This document shows positions 34,659-43,521 of a stretch of DNA of 64,000 bases, in pieces (positions within the stretch are counted from its first letter, which is position 1; each line of letters begins with the position of its first letter). This DNA is from Streptomyces catenulae (GTDB taxonomy: Bacteria; Actinomycetota; Actinomycetes; Streptomycetales; Streptomycetaceae), in NCBI RefSeq assembly GCF_000718015.1, contig NZ_JODY01000012.1, forward strand, positions 1 to 64,000, read 5' to 3'. The notes below the pieces were generated by a model. That model saw only the letters and a program-made list of their open reading frames with translations, was not told the DNA's origin and searched no databases. Both the position numbers and the translations under genes were made by a program.

Positions 34659-37481
34659 TCAGTTCCGGGTGCCGCCGGTGCCGGTGGCTCCGTCCACCGT
34701 CAGTTCGGTGATGCCCGGGCGCTTCTTCGGCGTGCCGTCGGGGTTCGGCCGCGGATCGCCGTGGACCGTGACGCGGACGTACCGCGCCGGGGTGCGGCCC
34801 GCGTAGCCGGTGCCGGTCCAGTGGCGGCCGTCCCGCGAGACCTGCACGGCGTAGGAGACCGGCTTCGTCGCGTTCCAGTGCGGGGTGATCTGCCCGACGG
34901 TCACGGTGCGGCCGAGGTCGACGGTGAGTGTGCCGTCGGCGGCGTCGGGCACCCATGCGGTGGTGGCGTTGCCGTCCACGGCGGCGCCCGCGTACATCCC
35001 GGGCTCCTCGGACGTCGCCCTCGCGGGGGTGCAGCGGGCGGCGTTGTCCGTGGGGGTGAGGTCGGGGCGCCGGGTGGTGAGGACGACGGGCCGCCCCGCG
35101 CGGGCCGTCTCGACGCCCTGCGGGGTCTCGACCGGCAGGGGCGCGCCCGCGGTCAGCCGGACGTGGGTGCGGTGCGCGCCGATCGCCACGTCGTAGGTGC
35201 GGCCCTGCCAGCGCAGCCCGCGCAGGGTGACGCCGCGGGAGAGCTGCGGCGGCAGCATCGGGTCGAGGTGGACGGCGTTCTCCCGCAGCCGCAGGCCGGT
35301 CAGGCCGTGGGTGAAGGTCTGCAGGAAGCCGCCCTTGCCGGTGAGGAAGTCCTGCGCGGGCTGTCCGGCGAGCGGGTCCTCGGCCCCCGCCTTGTCGCCG
35401 CGCGCCTCGGAGAACTGCGCGAACGGCCCGCGGACGAAGGGCTTGATGGAGCGCAGCAGGTAGGTGTAGGCGGCGCAGCCGGGTTCGCCGAGGGCGGCGG
35501 CGTCGATGGCGTGGACGGAGTCGGTCATCGCCGGGCCGTCCGGGTCGGTGCGGGCCGCGTAGTAGTCGAGTGTGTCCGCCGCCTGCTCCGTCGTCATCGG
35601 CCATTCCAAGGGGTACATCAGCAGCACCGTGTCGGCCTGTTTGATGGTGGTGCCCCGGTACCCGGCGTACTGCGCGAAGACCTTGTGCTCCGAGTCGTAG
35701 GGGATACGCAGCTTGTCGGCGACGGTCCGCCAGGCGGCGGGGGCCGGTTCGCCGAGGACGGCGGCGACGCGCAGGGCGTGCCGCAGCGCGGTGGCGGCGC
35801 CCGCGTTGGTGAAGACACCGTCGTCGACGCCGTTGCTGTACTCGTCGGGCCCGGCGACGTTCTTGACGGAGTAGCTGCCGTCCGCGTTACGGGTGACGCG
35901 CGAGGCCCAGAACTCCGCGATGCCCTTGAGCACCGGCCAGCCGCGCGAGCGCAGCCAGGCGGTGTCCTTGGTGGCGAGGTAGTACTGCCAGGTGGCGAGG
36001 GAGATGTCGCCCATGAGGTGGTTCTGGGTGCGGCAGTGCGGCGGGTCCCAGCTGTGGCATTCGGTCCACAGGTCGCCCTTGCCGCCGCTGGTCCAGGAGT
36101 AGAACAGCCCGTCGTAGCCGAGCTTGCGGGCGTTGGCGCGGGCGCCCGCGCGGGTCCGGTAGCGGTAGTCGACGATCGACCGGGCGAGCGCGGGATGGCT
36201 CGCCAGCAGGCCCGGGTACATCCAGGTCTCGGCGTCCCAGAAGATCTCGCCCGCATAGTTGTCGCTGGTCAGGCCGGTGGGGCCGATGCTGTTGCGGTTC
36301 CCGGCGCGGGTGGCGGAGAGCAGTCCGTACTGCGCCGAGCGGATCCAGGACTGCAACTCGGGCCGCCCGGCGACCTCGATGTCGCTGCGCCACAGGGAGC
36401 GCCAGGCGGCGGTGTGCCGGGCGAAGAGCGACGGCCAGCCGCGCCCGGCGGCGCGCAGCGAGGCGGTGCGGGCGGCGGCGCGGGGCGAGCGGGAGGTCAG
36501 GGCGGTGTCGACGCCGAGATATTTGGTCAGTTCGTAGCCGTGGCCGCTGCGGACGGGGAAGGTGACGTGCTGCCGGTTGGTCAGCCCGGAGGCGCGGGCG
36601 GGCCGCCGTTCCGGGCGGGCGTGGATCCCCGGTCCGGGGCGCAGCGTGGAGGCGACGGCGCCGTCGGTGTCCGTGCCGTCGGTGCGGAAGGCGACGTCCA
36701 TGGTGCCGTCGGCGGAGGCGGTCCCGGTGGCCTTCATCCGGCGGGCGCCGCGCCCGTCGAGCACATCGGTGACGGTCGCGGCGCCGCTCCAGTGCGGTGT
36801 CATCCGCAGGCGTACGGCGCCGACGTGGGCGTCGGTCCGGTCGGCGAGGACGTCGTAGACGAGGTCGGTGGCGCAGCCGTCGGCGGTGGTCCAGGTCAAG
36901 GAGGTGCGGACGAAGCCGCAGCGCAGGTCGAGGGTCTGGCGGTAGTGGGAGATACGGGCGGCGGGGGTGGCGGAGGAGTAGGTCTCGGCGCCCGGTCCGC
37001 CGGTGGTCACGTCGAGCGTGGTCCAGGTGGGGATCGCCGCGACGGCCTGCCGTCCCTCGACGTTCGCGGGGCCCTTGGCGTAGAGCCCGGAGACGAACGA
37101 GCCGTCGTAGGCCGGGGTCTTCAGCGGCCAGCCGGTGGCGCCGCCGGGGGCGGCATATCCGGTGCCGTTGGGCGGGACGCGTTGGCCGAGGTAGCCGTTG
37201 CCGACATAGGCGTGGTGGCTGTCCTCGGGGTCGATACGGGTCGAACTCGCGGTCCAGCCGGGGCCGTTGCCACACGGTCCGCCCCGGGCGGGGCCGGGGG
37301 CCGAGGCGGCGCCGGGGGTGGTGGCGAGGGGCGGCGCCGCGGCCGAGGCGGGGGCCGCGCCCGCGAGGAGGGCCACCGCGACGAGGGGGGCGAGCAGCTT
37401 GCGGGGGCGGGCGGCCGGGCGGGCCGTCCGGGGGCGCTCGGGAGATGGTGGATACGCCGGATGCCGTGCCGTCTGATTCAT
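34659..37481 (-). CDS. Secreted GH65 glycosidase (acid trehalase/kojibiose-hydrolase-like) with F5/8-type carbohydrate-binding domain
   Basis: The 940-aa protein has a basic N-terminus, a signal peptide (LLAPLVAVALLAGAAPASA), a GH65 beta-sandwich domain and an (alpha/alpha)6 barrel with FWDAETWMYPGLL and AGPDEYSNGVDDGVFTN; the Glu of GPDEY is the general acid. The C-terminal ~140 residues (VDGNATTAWVPDAADGTLTVDLGRTVTV...YVRVTVHG) form a discoidin/CBM32-like domain. Secretion argues for a hydrolase of trehalose- or kojibiose-like alpha-glucosides and not an intracellular phosphorylase; the exact substrate is unknown. I chose start 37481 because the frame upstream runs antisense through the next gene. 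Confidence 0.85.
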   Translation of the reverse strand: MNQTARHPAYPPSPERPRTARPAARPRKLLAPLVAVALLAGAAPASAAAPPLATTPGAASAPGPARGGPCGNGPGWTASSTRIDPEDSHHAYVGNGYLGQRVPPNGTGYAAPGGATGWPLKTPAYDGSFVSGLYAKGPANVEGRQAVAAIPTWTTLDVTTGGPGAETYSSATPAARISHYRQTLDLRCGFVRTSLTWTTADGCATDLVYDVLADRTDAHVGAVRLRMTPHWSGAATVTDVLDGRGARRMKATGTASADGTMDVAFRTDGTDTDGAVASTLRPGPGIHARPERRPARASGLTNRQHVTFPVRSGHGYELTKYLGVDTALTSRSPRAAARTASLRAAGRGWPSLFARHTAAWRSLWRSDIEVAGRPELQSWIRSAQYGLLSATRAGNRNSIGPTGLTSDNYAGEIFWDAETWMYPGLLASHPALARSIVDYRYRTRAGARANARKLGYDGLFYSWTSGGKGDLWTECHSWDPPHCRTQNHLMGDISLATWQYYLATKDTAWLRSRGWPVLKGIAEFWASRVTRNADGSYSVKNVAGPDEYSNGVDDGVFTNAGAATALRHALRVAAVLGEPAPAAWRTVADKLRIPYDSEHKVFAQYAGYRGTTIKQADTVLLMYPLEWPMTTEQAADTLDYYAARTDPDGPAMTDSVHAIDAAALGEPGCAAYTYLLRSIKPFVRGPFAQFSEARGDKAGAEDPLAGQPAQDFLTGKGGFLQTFTHGLTGLRLRENAVHLDPMLPPQLSRGVTLRGLRWQGRTYDVAIGAHRTHVRLTAGAPLPVETPQGVETARAGRPVVLTTRRPDLTPTDNAARCTPARATSEEPGMYAGAAVDGNATTAWVPDAADGTLTVDLGRTVTVGQITPHWNATKPVSYAVQVSRDGRHWTGTGYAGRTPARYVRVTVHGDPRPNPDGTPKKRPGITELTVDGATGTGGTRN

Positions 37482-37666
37482 CGCTCTCCGTCGTCCGTGT
37501 GCGGCCCGGATCCGCAACTGCCCGGCGCGGGCCGCTTCCTGGGGGAAATCGCGGCGTCCTTGCGACGTCAGGGGTGACCTTAAGCACGTCGCGCCGTCGA
37601 GCGCACCGAAATCGGGCATTTGACAGGGGGCCGATTGGTCAAGCGGCGATCGATGCGGCAAACTTT

Positions 37667-37682
37667 TAGACTGACCAGTCAG
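37667..37682 (+). promoter_or_regulatory. -10 box and TetR-type operator of the ABC-YhgE-TetR operon
   Basis: TAGACT (37667-37672) is a good -10; I see no good -35. Overlapping it is CTGAC-CA-GTCAG (37671-37682), a perfect 5-bp-arm repeat typical of TetR autoregulation. The third gene of the operon encodes a TetR protein. The first start codon is 15 bp further on. Confidence 0.5.
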
Positions 37683-37697
37683 ATCAAAGGAGGGGCA

Positions 37698-38513
37698 GTG
37701 GACACCACCCGTCAAGGGGCGGCGGTCATCGCCAAGGGGATCGGCGTCAAAGGACCGCGCGGATGGGCCTTCAGAGGTGTCGACATCTCCGCGGAGCCGG
37801 GCGCACTGATCGCGCTGCAGGGCCCCTCGGGCTCCGGCCGTACCTGCCTCCTGCTCGCCCTCACCGGCCGGATGCGGCTCGCCGAGGGCCAGGCCACGGT
37901 CGCGGGCTTCCCGCTGCCGAAGCGGATGGGCGCGGTGCGCGGCCGGACGGCGGTCGCCCACGTACCGGGCATCGCCGACCTGGAACCGGCCCTCACCGTC
38001 GGCGAACACCTCAAGGAGCAGGCCCTGTTGGTGCGTCGGCTGAAGGGCTCCCCGCTCGGCGGGCTCTCCTTCGGCCGCCGTCACCGGGAGGAGCGCCGGG
38101 CCCGGATCGAGGCCGCGCTGGCGGCCGTCGGCCTGGACCCCGAGACCCTGCCGAAGGGACTGAACACCACCGTCCGCGACCTCGAACGCCTGGAGGCGCT
38201 GCGGCTCTCCCTGGCGCTCGGCATGCTGCACGCCCCGCATCTGCTCGCCGTCGACGACGTCGACCTCAAGCTCTCCGCGGAGGAACGGGAACAGATCTGG
38301 GGGCTGTTGCGCGAGCTGTCGGCGGCGGGCACCACCGTCGTGGCGGTCGCCGGCGACGCCCCCGAGGACGCACTGATCGTCCGTACGGACTCCGGTGCCG
38401 CGGCCGCGCCGCGCACCACCACCGATGCCACGACCACCGCCGGTCCGCAGGGCCCGGCCGACACCGACGAGGAGGAAACAGCGCATGCGTTCGCCGAAAC
38501 TGGCCGCGCTTGA
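37698..38513 (+). CDS. Degenerate ABC-type ATPase of a YhgE operon
   Basis: The 271-aa protein starts at GTG 37698 with a perfect AAAGGAGG. It resembles an ABC ATPase in length and order, but Walker A is GPSGSGRTC with Arg48 where Lys is required, the LSGGQ signature is replaced by sequence such as VRDLERLEA, and Walker B ends Asp185-Asp186 where Asp-Glu is expected. ATP binding may persist, but hydrolysis looks doubtful. The C-terminus is Thr/Ala-rich. It overlaps the next gene by 29 bp, so the two products are probably partners. Confidence 0.8.
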   Translation: MDTTRQGAAVIAKGIGVKGPRGWAFRGVDISAEPGALIALQGPSGSGRTCLLLALTGRMRLAEGQATVAGFPLPKRMGAVRGRTAVAHVPGIADLEPALTVGEHLKEQALLVRRLKGSPLGGLSFGRRHREERRARIEAALAAVGLDPETLPKGLNTTVRDLERLEALRLSLALGMLHAPHLLAVDDVDLKLSAEEREQIWGLLRELSAAGTTVVAVAGDAPEDALIVRTDSGAAAAPRTTTDATTTAGPQGPADTDEEETAHAFAETGRA

Positions 38514-40770
38514 GCTGAGGCGTTTCGGCCGGGGCAAGCTCCCCCGGCTCGGCATCATCGCCCTCACGCTGATCCCCCTGCTCTACGGAGCGCTCTACCT
38601 CTGTTCCTTCTGGGACCCCTACAGCCGCCTGGACAAGATCCCGGTCGCCCTCGTCAACGACGACAAGGGCGCCACGGCCGACGGCAAGCACCTCGACGCG
38701 GGCTCCCAGCTCGTCAAGAGCGTCCGCGACAGCGACACCTTCGACTGGCAGGAAGTCGGCTCCGGTGAGGCGTCGAAGGGCCTGGAGGACGGCAGGTACT
38801 ACCTGTCGCTGACCATCCCCTCGAACTTCAGCGAGCGCATCGCGTCCAGCGGCGGCGACTCCCCGCAGACCGGCGCGCTCCAGGTCCGTACGAACGACGC
38901 CAACAACTACATCGTCGGCTCGATCTCCAAGACGGTGTTCTCGGAGATCCGGGCGAAGACGTCGGCGAAGTCGTCGCGGCAGTTCCTCGACAAGATCTTC
39001 GTCTCCTTCTCCGACCTCCACGACCAGACGCAGAAGGCCGCCGACGGCGCCGGAAAGCTGGACGACGGTCTGCACGACGCCAAGGAGGGCGCGGGCAAGC
39101 TCGCCGACGGGCTCGGCACCGCCGAGGAGAGCACCGGCAAGCTGTCCGGCGGCCTCGGCCAGCTCGACCAGGGCGCGGGCAAGGTCAGCGACGGTGCGGA
39201 CACCCTGCACGACAAGGCCGGTCAGCTCGGCAAGGGCGCCTCGGACCTGCACTCCGGCATCGGCCAGGCGCAGGCCAAGGCCAAGGAGCTGAGCGAGGGC
39301 GCCGGGCAGGTCGCCGACGGCACCCAGCAGCTCGCCACGAAGCTCAACGGGCTCGCCAAGAAGGACCTCCCCTACCTCAAGAAGCACAGCGAGGAGATCG
39401 CCAGGGGGGCGCAGTTCGTCGCCGACCTCACCGAGACCCTCGACCACGCCCTGGGGCGGCTGCCGAACACCTCCGAGACCAGCGTGTCCGATGCGCAGGA
39501 GGCGGCCGACAGGACGGCAGCGGCCTACCGCAAGCAGTGCACGGCCGGTGCCTCCGGCGTCGCCTGCCCGGACCTCAAGGAGGCCGTCGCCAAGGCCGAC
39601 GACACGGTGAAGTCGACGAAGGACGTCAAGGGCGACATCTTCCGGCTCGACATCGACGCCCAGCGCGCCAAGCTCCGCGAGATCCACGAGGGCGCGGTGA
39701 TGGTCGCCGAGCAGGTGCCCGAGCTGACCGCGCACGCCGACGACCAGCTCGCGCAGGTCGCCCAGTTGAACGCCGGGGCGCACAAGGTGGCCGACGGTGC
39801 CGACCGGTTCGCCACCGGGCTGGGCGCGCTCTCCGACGGCAGCGGGAAGCTGGCCGACGGCAGCGGCAAGCTGGCCGACGGCGCGGGTGACCTCGCCGAC
39901 GGCGCGGGCCAGGTCCACAACGGCATCGGTGAGGCCAAGAACGGCACCGACCAGCTGGCGGGTGGCCTGGGCAAGCTCAAGGACGGCGCGATCTCGCTCA
40001 ACGGCGGGCTCTACAAGCTGAAGGACGGCTCCAACCAGCTGGCCAGCGGCCTGAACAGCGGCGTCGCCAAGATCCCGGACTACGACAAGAGCGCGCGCGA
40101 CGCGCGGACCGAGGTCATGGCCGACCCGGTCGAGCTGGCCGCCAAGTCGATGCACAAGGCGCCCAACTACGGCACGGGCCTCGCCCCGTACTTCATCCCG
40201 CTGTCCCTGTGGGTCGGCGCGATGGTCGCCTTCATGCTGCTCCAGCCGCTGGGCAAGCGGGCGCTCGCCGCCGGTGCGCCGGGCTGGCGGATAGCCCTCG
40301 GCTCCTGGCTCCCGGCCTTCGCCATCGGCGTGGTCCAGGTGCTGGCGCTGATGGCCGTGCTCCACTGGGGCCTCGGTCTGGAGATGGCCCGGGCGAGCGC
40401 CACGATCGGTTACCTGCTGCTGGCGACGGCGTGCTTCACCGCCCTGATCCAGCTGCTGAGCGCGGTCTTCGGACCGGCGGGACGGGTGCTCACCCTGGTC
40501 ATCCTGATGCTCCAGCTGACCTCGGCGGGCGGCACCTACCCGGTGCAGACCAGCCCCGGTTTCTTCGCGGCGATCCACCCGTTCCTGCCGATGAGCTACG
40601 TCGTCGACGGTCTGCGTCGTCTGATCACCGGCGGCGACCTCTCGATCGTCACGCAGGGCAGCATCGTGCTGGCAGTCTTCACCGTCGCCTCACTGGCGCT
40701 GACCGCGCTGACCGCGCGGGGCCGGCAGGTCGTCCGGATGAAGGACCTCCACCCGGAACTCAGCCTGTGA
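38485..40770 (+). CDS. YhgE/Pip-domain membrane protein
   Basis: The 761-aa protein has one N-terminal membrane helix (LGIIALTLIPLLYGALYL), a long extracytoplasmic region and about five C-terminal helices of the ABC-2/YhgE type. The outer region holds two blocks of repeats with the theme GxGKLADG (39043-39340 and 39775-40060), flanking a middle part with two Cys. Relatives include the phage-infection protein Pip of Lactococcus and the ESX-like-linked YhgE. ATG 38485 follows GAGGAGGAAA. With the degenerate ATPase it likely forms an export or envelope complex; the substrate is unknown. Confidence 0.88.
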   Translation: MRSPKLAALELRRFGRGKLPRLGIIALTLIPLLYGALYLCSFWDPYSRLDKIPVALVNDDKGATADGKHLDAGSQLVKSVRDSDTFDWQEVGSGEASKGLEDGRYYLSLTIPSNFSERIASSGGDSPQTGALQVRTNDANNYIVGSISKTVFSEIRAKTSAKSSRQFLDKIFVSFSDLHDQTQKAADGAGKLDDGLHDAKEGAGKLADGLGTAEESTGKLSGGLGQLDQGAGKVSDGADTLHDKAGQLGKGASDLHSGIGQAQAKAKELSEGAGQVADGTQQLATKLNGLAKKDLPYLKKHSEEIARGAQFVADLTETLDHALGRLPNTSETSVSDAQEAADRTAAAYRKQCTAGASGVACPDLKEAVAKADDTVKSTKDVKGDIFRLDIDAQRAKLREIHEGAVMVAEQVPELTAHADDQLAQVAQLNAGAHKVADGADRFATGLGALSDGSGKLADGSGKLADGAGDLADGAGQVHNGIGEAKNGTDQLAGGLGKLKDGAISLNGGLYKLKDGSNQLASGLNSGVAKIPDYDKSARDARTEVMADPVELAAKSMHKAPNYGTGLAPYFIPLSLWVGAMVAFMLLQPLGKRALAAGAPGWRIALGSWLPAFAIGVVQVLALMAVLHWGLGLEMARASATIGYLLLATACFTALIQLLSAVFGPAGRVLTLVILMLQLTSAGGTYPVQTSPGFFAAIHPFLPMSYVVDGLRRLITGGDLSIVTQGSIVLAVFTVASLALTALTARGRQVVRMKDLHPELSL

Positions 40771-41537
40771 CCACCCCGTCCACGAGCCGTAGGGGCGGTG
40801 CCGTCAGCGGCACCGCCCCCGCGGCGGGTTCCCGGGCCGCCCGGCGGGAGAGCACCCGCCGCAAGCTCTTCGAAGCCGCCGTCACGCTCATCGCCGAGCA
40901 GGGTTTCTCCGCCACCACGGTGGACGAGATCGCCGAGCGTGCCGGTGTCGCGAAGGGCACCGTCTACTACAACTTCACCAGCAAGAACGTCCTCTTCGAG
41001 GAGTTGCTGCGGGACGGCATCGAGCTGCTCGCCGCCTCCCTGCGCCGGGCCGCCGACGAGGTGACGGCGCGCGGCGGCACCCATATCGACGCCGTGGACG
41101 CGATGATCCGCGCCGGGCTGGAGTTCATCGCCGGTGCCCCCTCGCTCACCCAGCTGTACGTCGCCGAGCTGTGGCGCACCAACCGCAGCTGGCGCGCCAC
41201 CCTGCGGTCGGTGCGCGGCCGCGCGATGGCCGTCGTCGAGTCCGTGCTGCGGGACGCGGTCGACGCCGGTGAGCTGAGCGAGGAGATCGACGTCCCGCTC
41301 ACCTCGTCCGCCCTGATAGGCATGGTCCTGGTGGCCGCCCTCGACTGGCAGTCCTTCCAGCCCCACCGCACGGTCGACGACGTCCACGCCTCGCTGTCCC
41401 GGCTGCTCCAGGGCCGCATCGGCGGCACGGCCACCCCGCCCCCGGCCGCGACTCCCCCGGCCGCCGCGCCCCGCGCACCCCGCCCGGCCCGCCGGTCGCG
41501 GTCACCGCGTACCACCGGGCACACCGCCTCGGCGTAG
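40767..41537 (+). CDS. TetR-family regulator of the YhgE operon
   Basis: The 256-aa protein starts at GTG 40767, overlapping the YhgE stop as GTGA, so it is made in step with that protein. The HTH (LIAEQGFSATTVDEIAERAGVAKGTVYYNFTSKNVLF) is classic TetR; the C-terminal ~40 residues are a disordered Pro/Ala/Arg tail. Position and the operator at 37671-37682 suggest it represses its own operon. The inducer is unknown. Confidence 0.9.
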   Translation: MTTPSTSRRGGAVSGTAPAAGSRAARRESTRRKLFEAAVTLIAEQGFSATTVDEIAERAGVAKGTVYYNFTSKNVLFEELLRDGIELLAASLRRAADEVTARGGTHIDAVDAMIRAGLEFIAGAPSLTQLYVAELWRTNRSWRATLRSVRGRAMAVVESVLRDAVDAGELSEEIDVPLTSSALIGMVLVAALDWQSFQPHRTVDDVHASLSRLLQGRIGGTATPPPAATPPAAAPRAPRPARRSRSPRTTGHTASA

Positions 41538-41567
41538 CCACGGGGGCGCGGCCCAGGGCGCAGGGAA

Positions 41568-41600
41568 GCGGGCGGCGACCCCCCAACGGTCGCCGCCCGC
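41568..41600. terminator. Perfect 13-bp hairpin between convergent genes
   Basis: GCGGGCGGCGACC (41568-41580) and GGTCGCCGCCCGC (41588-41600) flank a 7-base loop, between tetR and the convergent agmatinase-like gene. Confidence 0.7.
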
Positions 41601-41619
41601 AGGCTCCGGTGCCGCCGCG

Positions 41620-42597
41620 TCAGCCGCGGGAGGCCGCGATCTGCCGGGCCATGATCGTGGTGAGTTCGTACGCCGTGTGGGAGGCGGCCACCGACGTGAT
41701 CTCCGCATGGTCGTAGGCCGGGGCGACCTCGACCAGATCGGCGGAGACGAGGTGGCAGGAGGCCAGACCCCGCAGGATCTCCAGGAGTTCGCGGCTGGTG
41801 AGCCCCCCGGCCTCGGGCGTGCCGGTGCCCGGGGCGTGCGCCGGGTCCAGGACGTCGATGTCGATGGAGATGTAGAGCGGGCGGTCGCCGATGCGCTGGC
41901 GGAGCTGGTCGGCGATCTCGTCGACGCCGCGCCGCATCACATCGGCGGAGGTGACGATGCCGAAGCCCATCTTCTCGTCGTCGGTGAGGTCCTGCTTGCC
42001 GTAGAGCGGGCCGCGGGTGCCGACGTGGGAGAGGGCGGAGGTGTCGAGGATGCCCTCCTCGACGGCGCGGCGGAACGGCGTGCCGTGGGTGTACTCGGCG
42101 CCGAAGTAGGTGTCCCAGGTGTCGAGGTGCGCGTCGAAGTGGAGCAGCGCGACCGGGCCGTGCTTCTTCGCTACGGAGCGGAGCAGCGGCAGCGCGATGG
42201 TGTGGTCACCGCCGAGCGTCATCATGCGGGCGCCGGTGGCGAGCAGATCGTCCGCCGCGCCCTCGATCGTCTCGACCGCCTCGTTGATGTTGAACGGGTT
42301 GGCGGCGATGTCACCGGCGTCCGCGACCTGCGCCAGCGCGAAGGGGGACGCGTCCTGCGCCGGGTTGTACGGGCGCAGCAGCCGCGACGCCTCCCGGATC
42401 GCGTTGCCGCCGAACCGGGCGCCGGGCCGGTACGAGACGCCGGTGTCGAAGGGCACACCGACCACCGCGACATCGGCGGCGGGGACCTGGTCGAGGCGGG
42501 GCAGACGGGCGAAGGTCGCGGGCCCGGCGTAGCGCGGGACGCGGGAGGAGTCGGTGGGGCCGACGGGGCCGGACGGGGCGGCGGATGCGGTGGTCAT
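41620..42597 (-). CDS. speB: Agmatinase/guanidino-acid ureohydrolase
   Basis: The 325-aa enzyme is a binuclear-manganese ureohydrolase with all ligand motifs: [19 protein letters not shown] and [19 protein letters not shown]. Agmatinase makes putrescine and urea; the same fold includes guanidinobutyrase, and Streptomyces annotations vary, so the substrate is tentative. I chose ATG 42597 over an open Arg/Pro-rich extension. The gene is divergent from a TetR gene 319 bp away, which may control it. Confidence 0.85.
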   Translation of the reverse strand: MTTASAAPSGPVGPTDSSRVPRYAGPATFARLPRLDQVPAADVAVVGVPFDTGVSYRPGARFGGNAIREASRLLRPYNPAQDASPFALAQVADAGDIAANPFNINEAVETIEGAADDLLATGARMMTLGGDHTIALPLLRSVAKKHGPVALLHFDAHLDTWDTYFGAEYTHGTPFRRAVEEGILDTSALSHVGTRGPLYGKQDLTDDEKMGFGIVTSADVMRRGVDEIADQLRQRIGDRPLYISIDIDVLDPAHAPGTGTPEAGGLTSRELLEILRGLASCHLVSADLVEVAPAYDHAEITSVAASHTAYELTTIMARQIAASRG

Positions 42598-42880
42598 GAG
42601 GGTGAGGGTAGGGAGCGCCGCGCCCCCTGGGGATGGACATTTACGTGAGTCGACCGGAGGGCGTTCGACGGAACGGCCAGCCGGAGGGCCACGGGCGGCG
42701 CGGACCGGACGGGCCGGAACCACGGGCGGCGCGGGCGCCTCGGAATGCCCGCCCCCGGGACGGCCGCCCCGGACGACGCGCCCCACGAGGCAGCCGCACC
42801 GGGCCCCCGGCCCTGCCCGGACAGCCTGCGCACCCCGCACCCACCTCCCCCTCTCCCCCCAGAATCCAGAAACCTCCCGC
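42598..42880. other. Divergent intergenic region (speB-like / tetR)
   Basis: With the promoter that follows it makes a 319-bp gap. The left part is GC-rich without a clear signal; 42840-42910 is a C- and T-rich, comparatively AT-rich strip that holds the tetR promoter. Confidence 0.4.
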
Positions 42881-42909
42881 TTTACACTTTTCCACTCCCC
42901 TGTTAAATT
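42881..42909 (+). promoter_or_regulatory. Consensus-like promoter for leaderless tetR
   Basis: TTTACA (42881-42886), 17 bp, TAAATT (42904-42909) is an unusually good sigma-HrdB promoter. The ATG is only 7 bases beyond the -10, so transcription should start at or next to the A of ATG. No Shine-Dalgarno sequence is possible. Confidence 0.65.
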
Positions 42910-42916
42910 CGTAGCC

Positions 42917-43489
42917 ATGGCAAAGGTTCCCTCCTCCCAGCTCGTGCTGCACGCCGCCTACCGCTGCTTCTGTCGCAACGGGTACCGGCGCACCACGGTC
43001 TCCGACATCGTCGAAGAGGCGCAGATGTCGCGCCCGACGGTCTACAAGTACGTCGGGAGCAAGGAGGAGGCGATCGTCAAGGTCGTCCGGGCCGCGCTGG
43101 AGCAGGCGGCCGCCGGGGCGCGGGAGGCGGCAGCGGCCGCGGGAACGCCCGAGGAGAAGGTGCTCGGCGTGCTGACCGCGAAGCTGGAGGTCGCCATCCG
43201 GCTCTGGCACGACAGCCCGGCGCACGCCCAGGAACTCCTGACCGCCGCCACCGCCCAGGCTCCCGACCTGGTCACCGACTACACCGACGGGCTGGCCGAG
43301 TTGCTGGCGGCGGCGCTGGCCGAGGTCGTCCCGGACGCCGCGCGGCAGGCGGCCGCCGTGCTGCTCACCTTCACCCGGGGGCTGGAGGACGATCTGCGCG
43401 ACCCCGACGCCGTCCGCCGTGAACTGCGCACCGGCGTACGGCTGATCACCCGCGGGGCGCTCGACGGCCCCGCCCCCTCCCCGGCCTGA
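42917..43489 (+). CDS. TetR-family regulator, probably leaderless
   Basis: The 190-aa protein starts MAKVPSSQL at 42917. The N-terminal HTH is [39 protein letters not shown]; the C-terminal half is a helical TetR ligand domain. The promoter -10 lies 7 bases before the start and there is no ribosome binding site, so the mRNA is predicted leaderless. An alpha/beta hydrolase gene follows after 32 bp and is probably co-transcribed; it is the likeliest target together with the divergent ureohydrolase gene. Confidence 0.9.
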   Translation: MAKVPSSQLVLHAAYRCFCRNGYRRTTVSDIVEEAQMSRPTVYKYVGSKEEAIVKVVRAALEQAAAGAREAAAAAGTPEEKVLGVLTAKLEVAIRLWHDSPAHAQELLTAATAQAPDLVTDYTDGLAELLAAALAEVVPDAARQAAAVLLTFTRGLEDDLRDPDAVRRELRTGVRLITRGALDGPAPSPA

Positions 43490-43521
43490 GCACCGCCAGG
43501 CCACCGGCGAAAGGCACCCTC

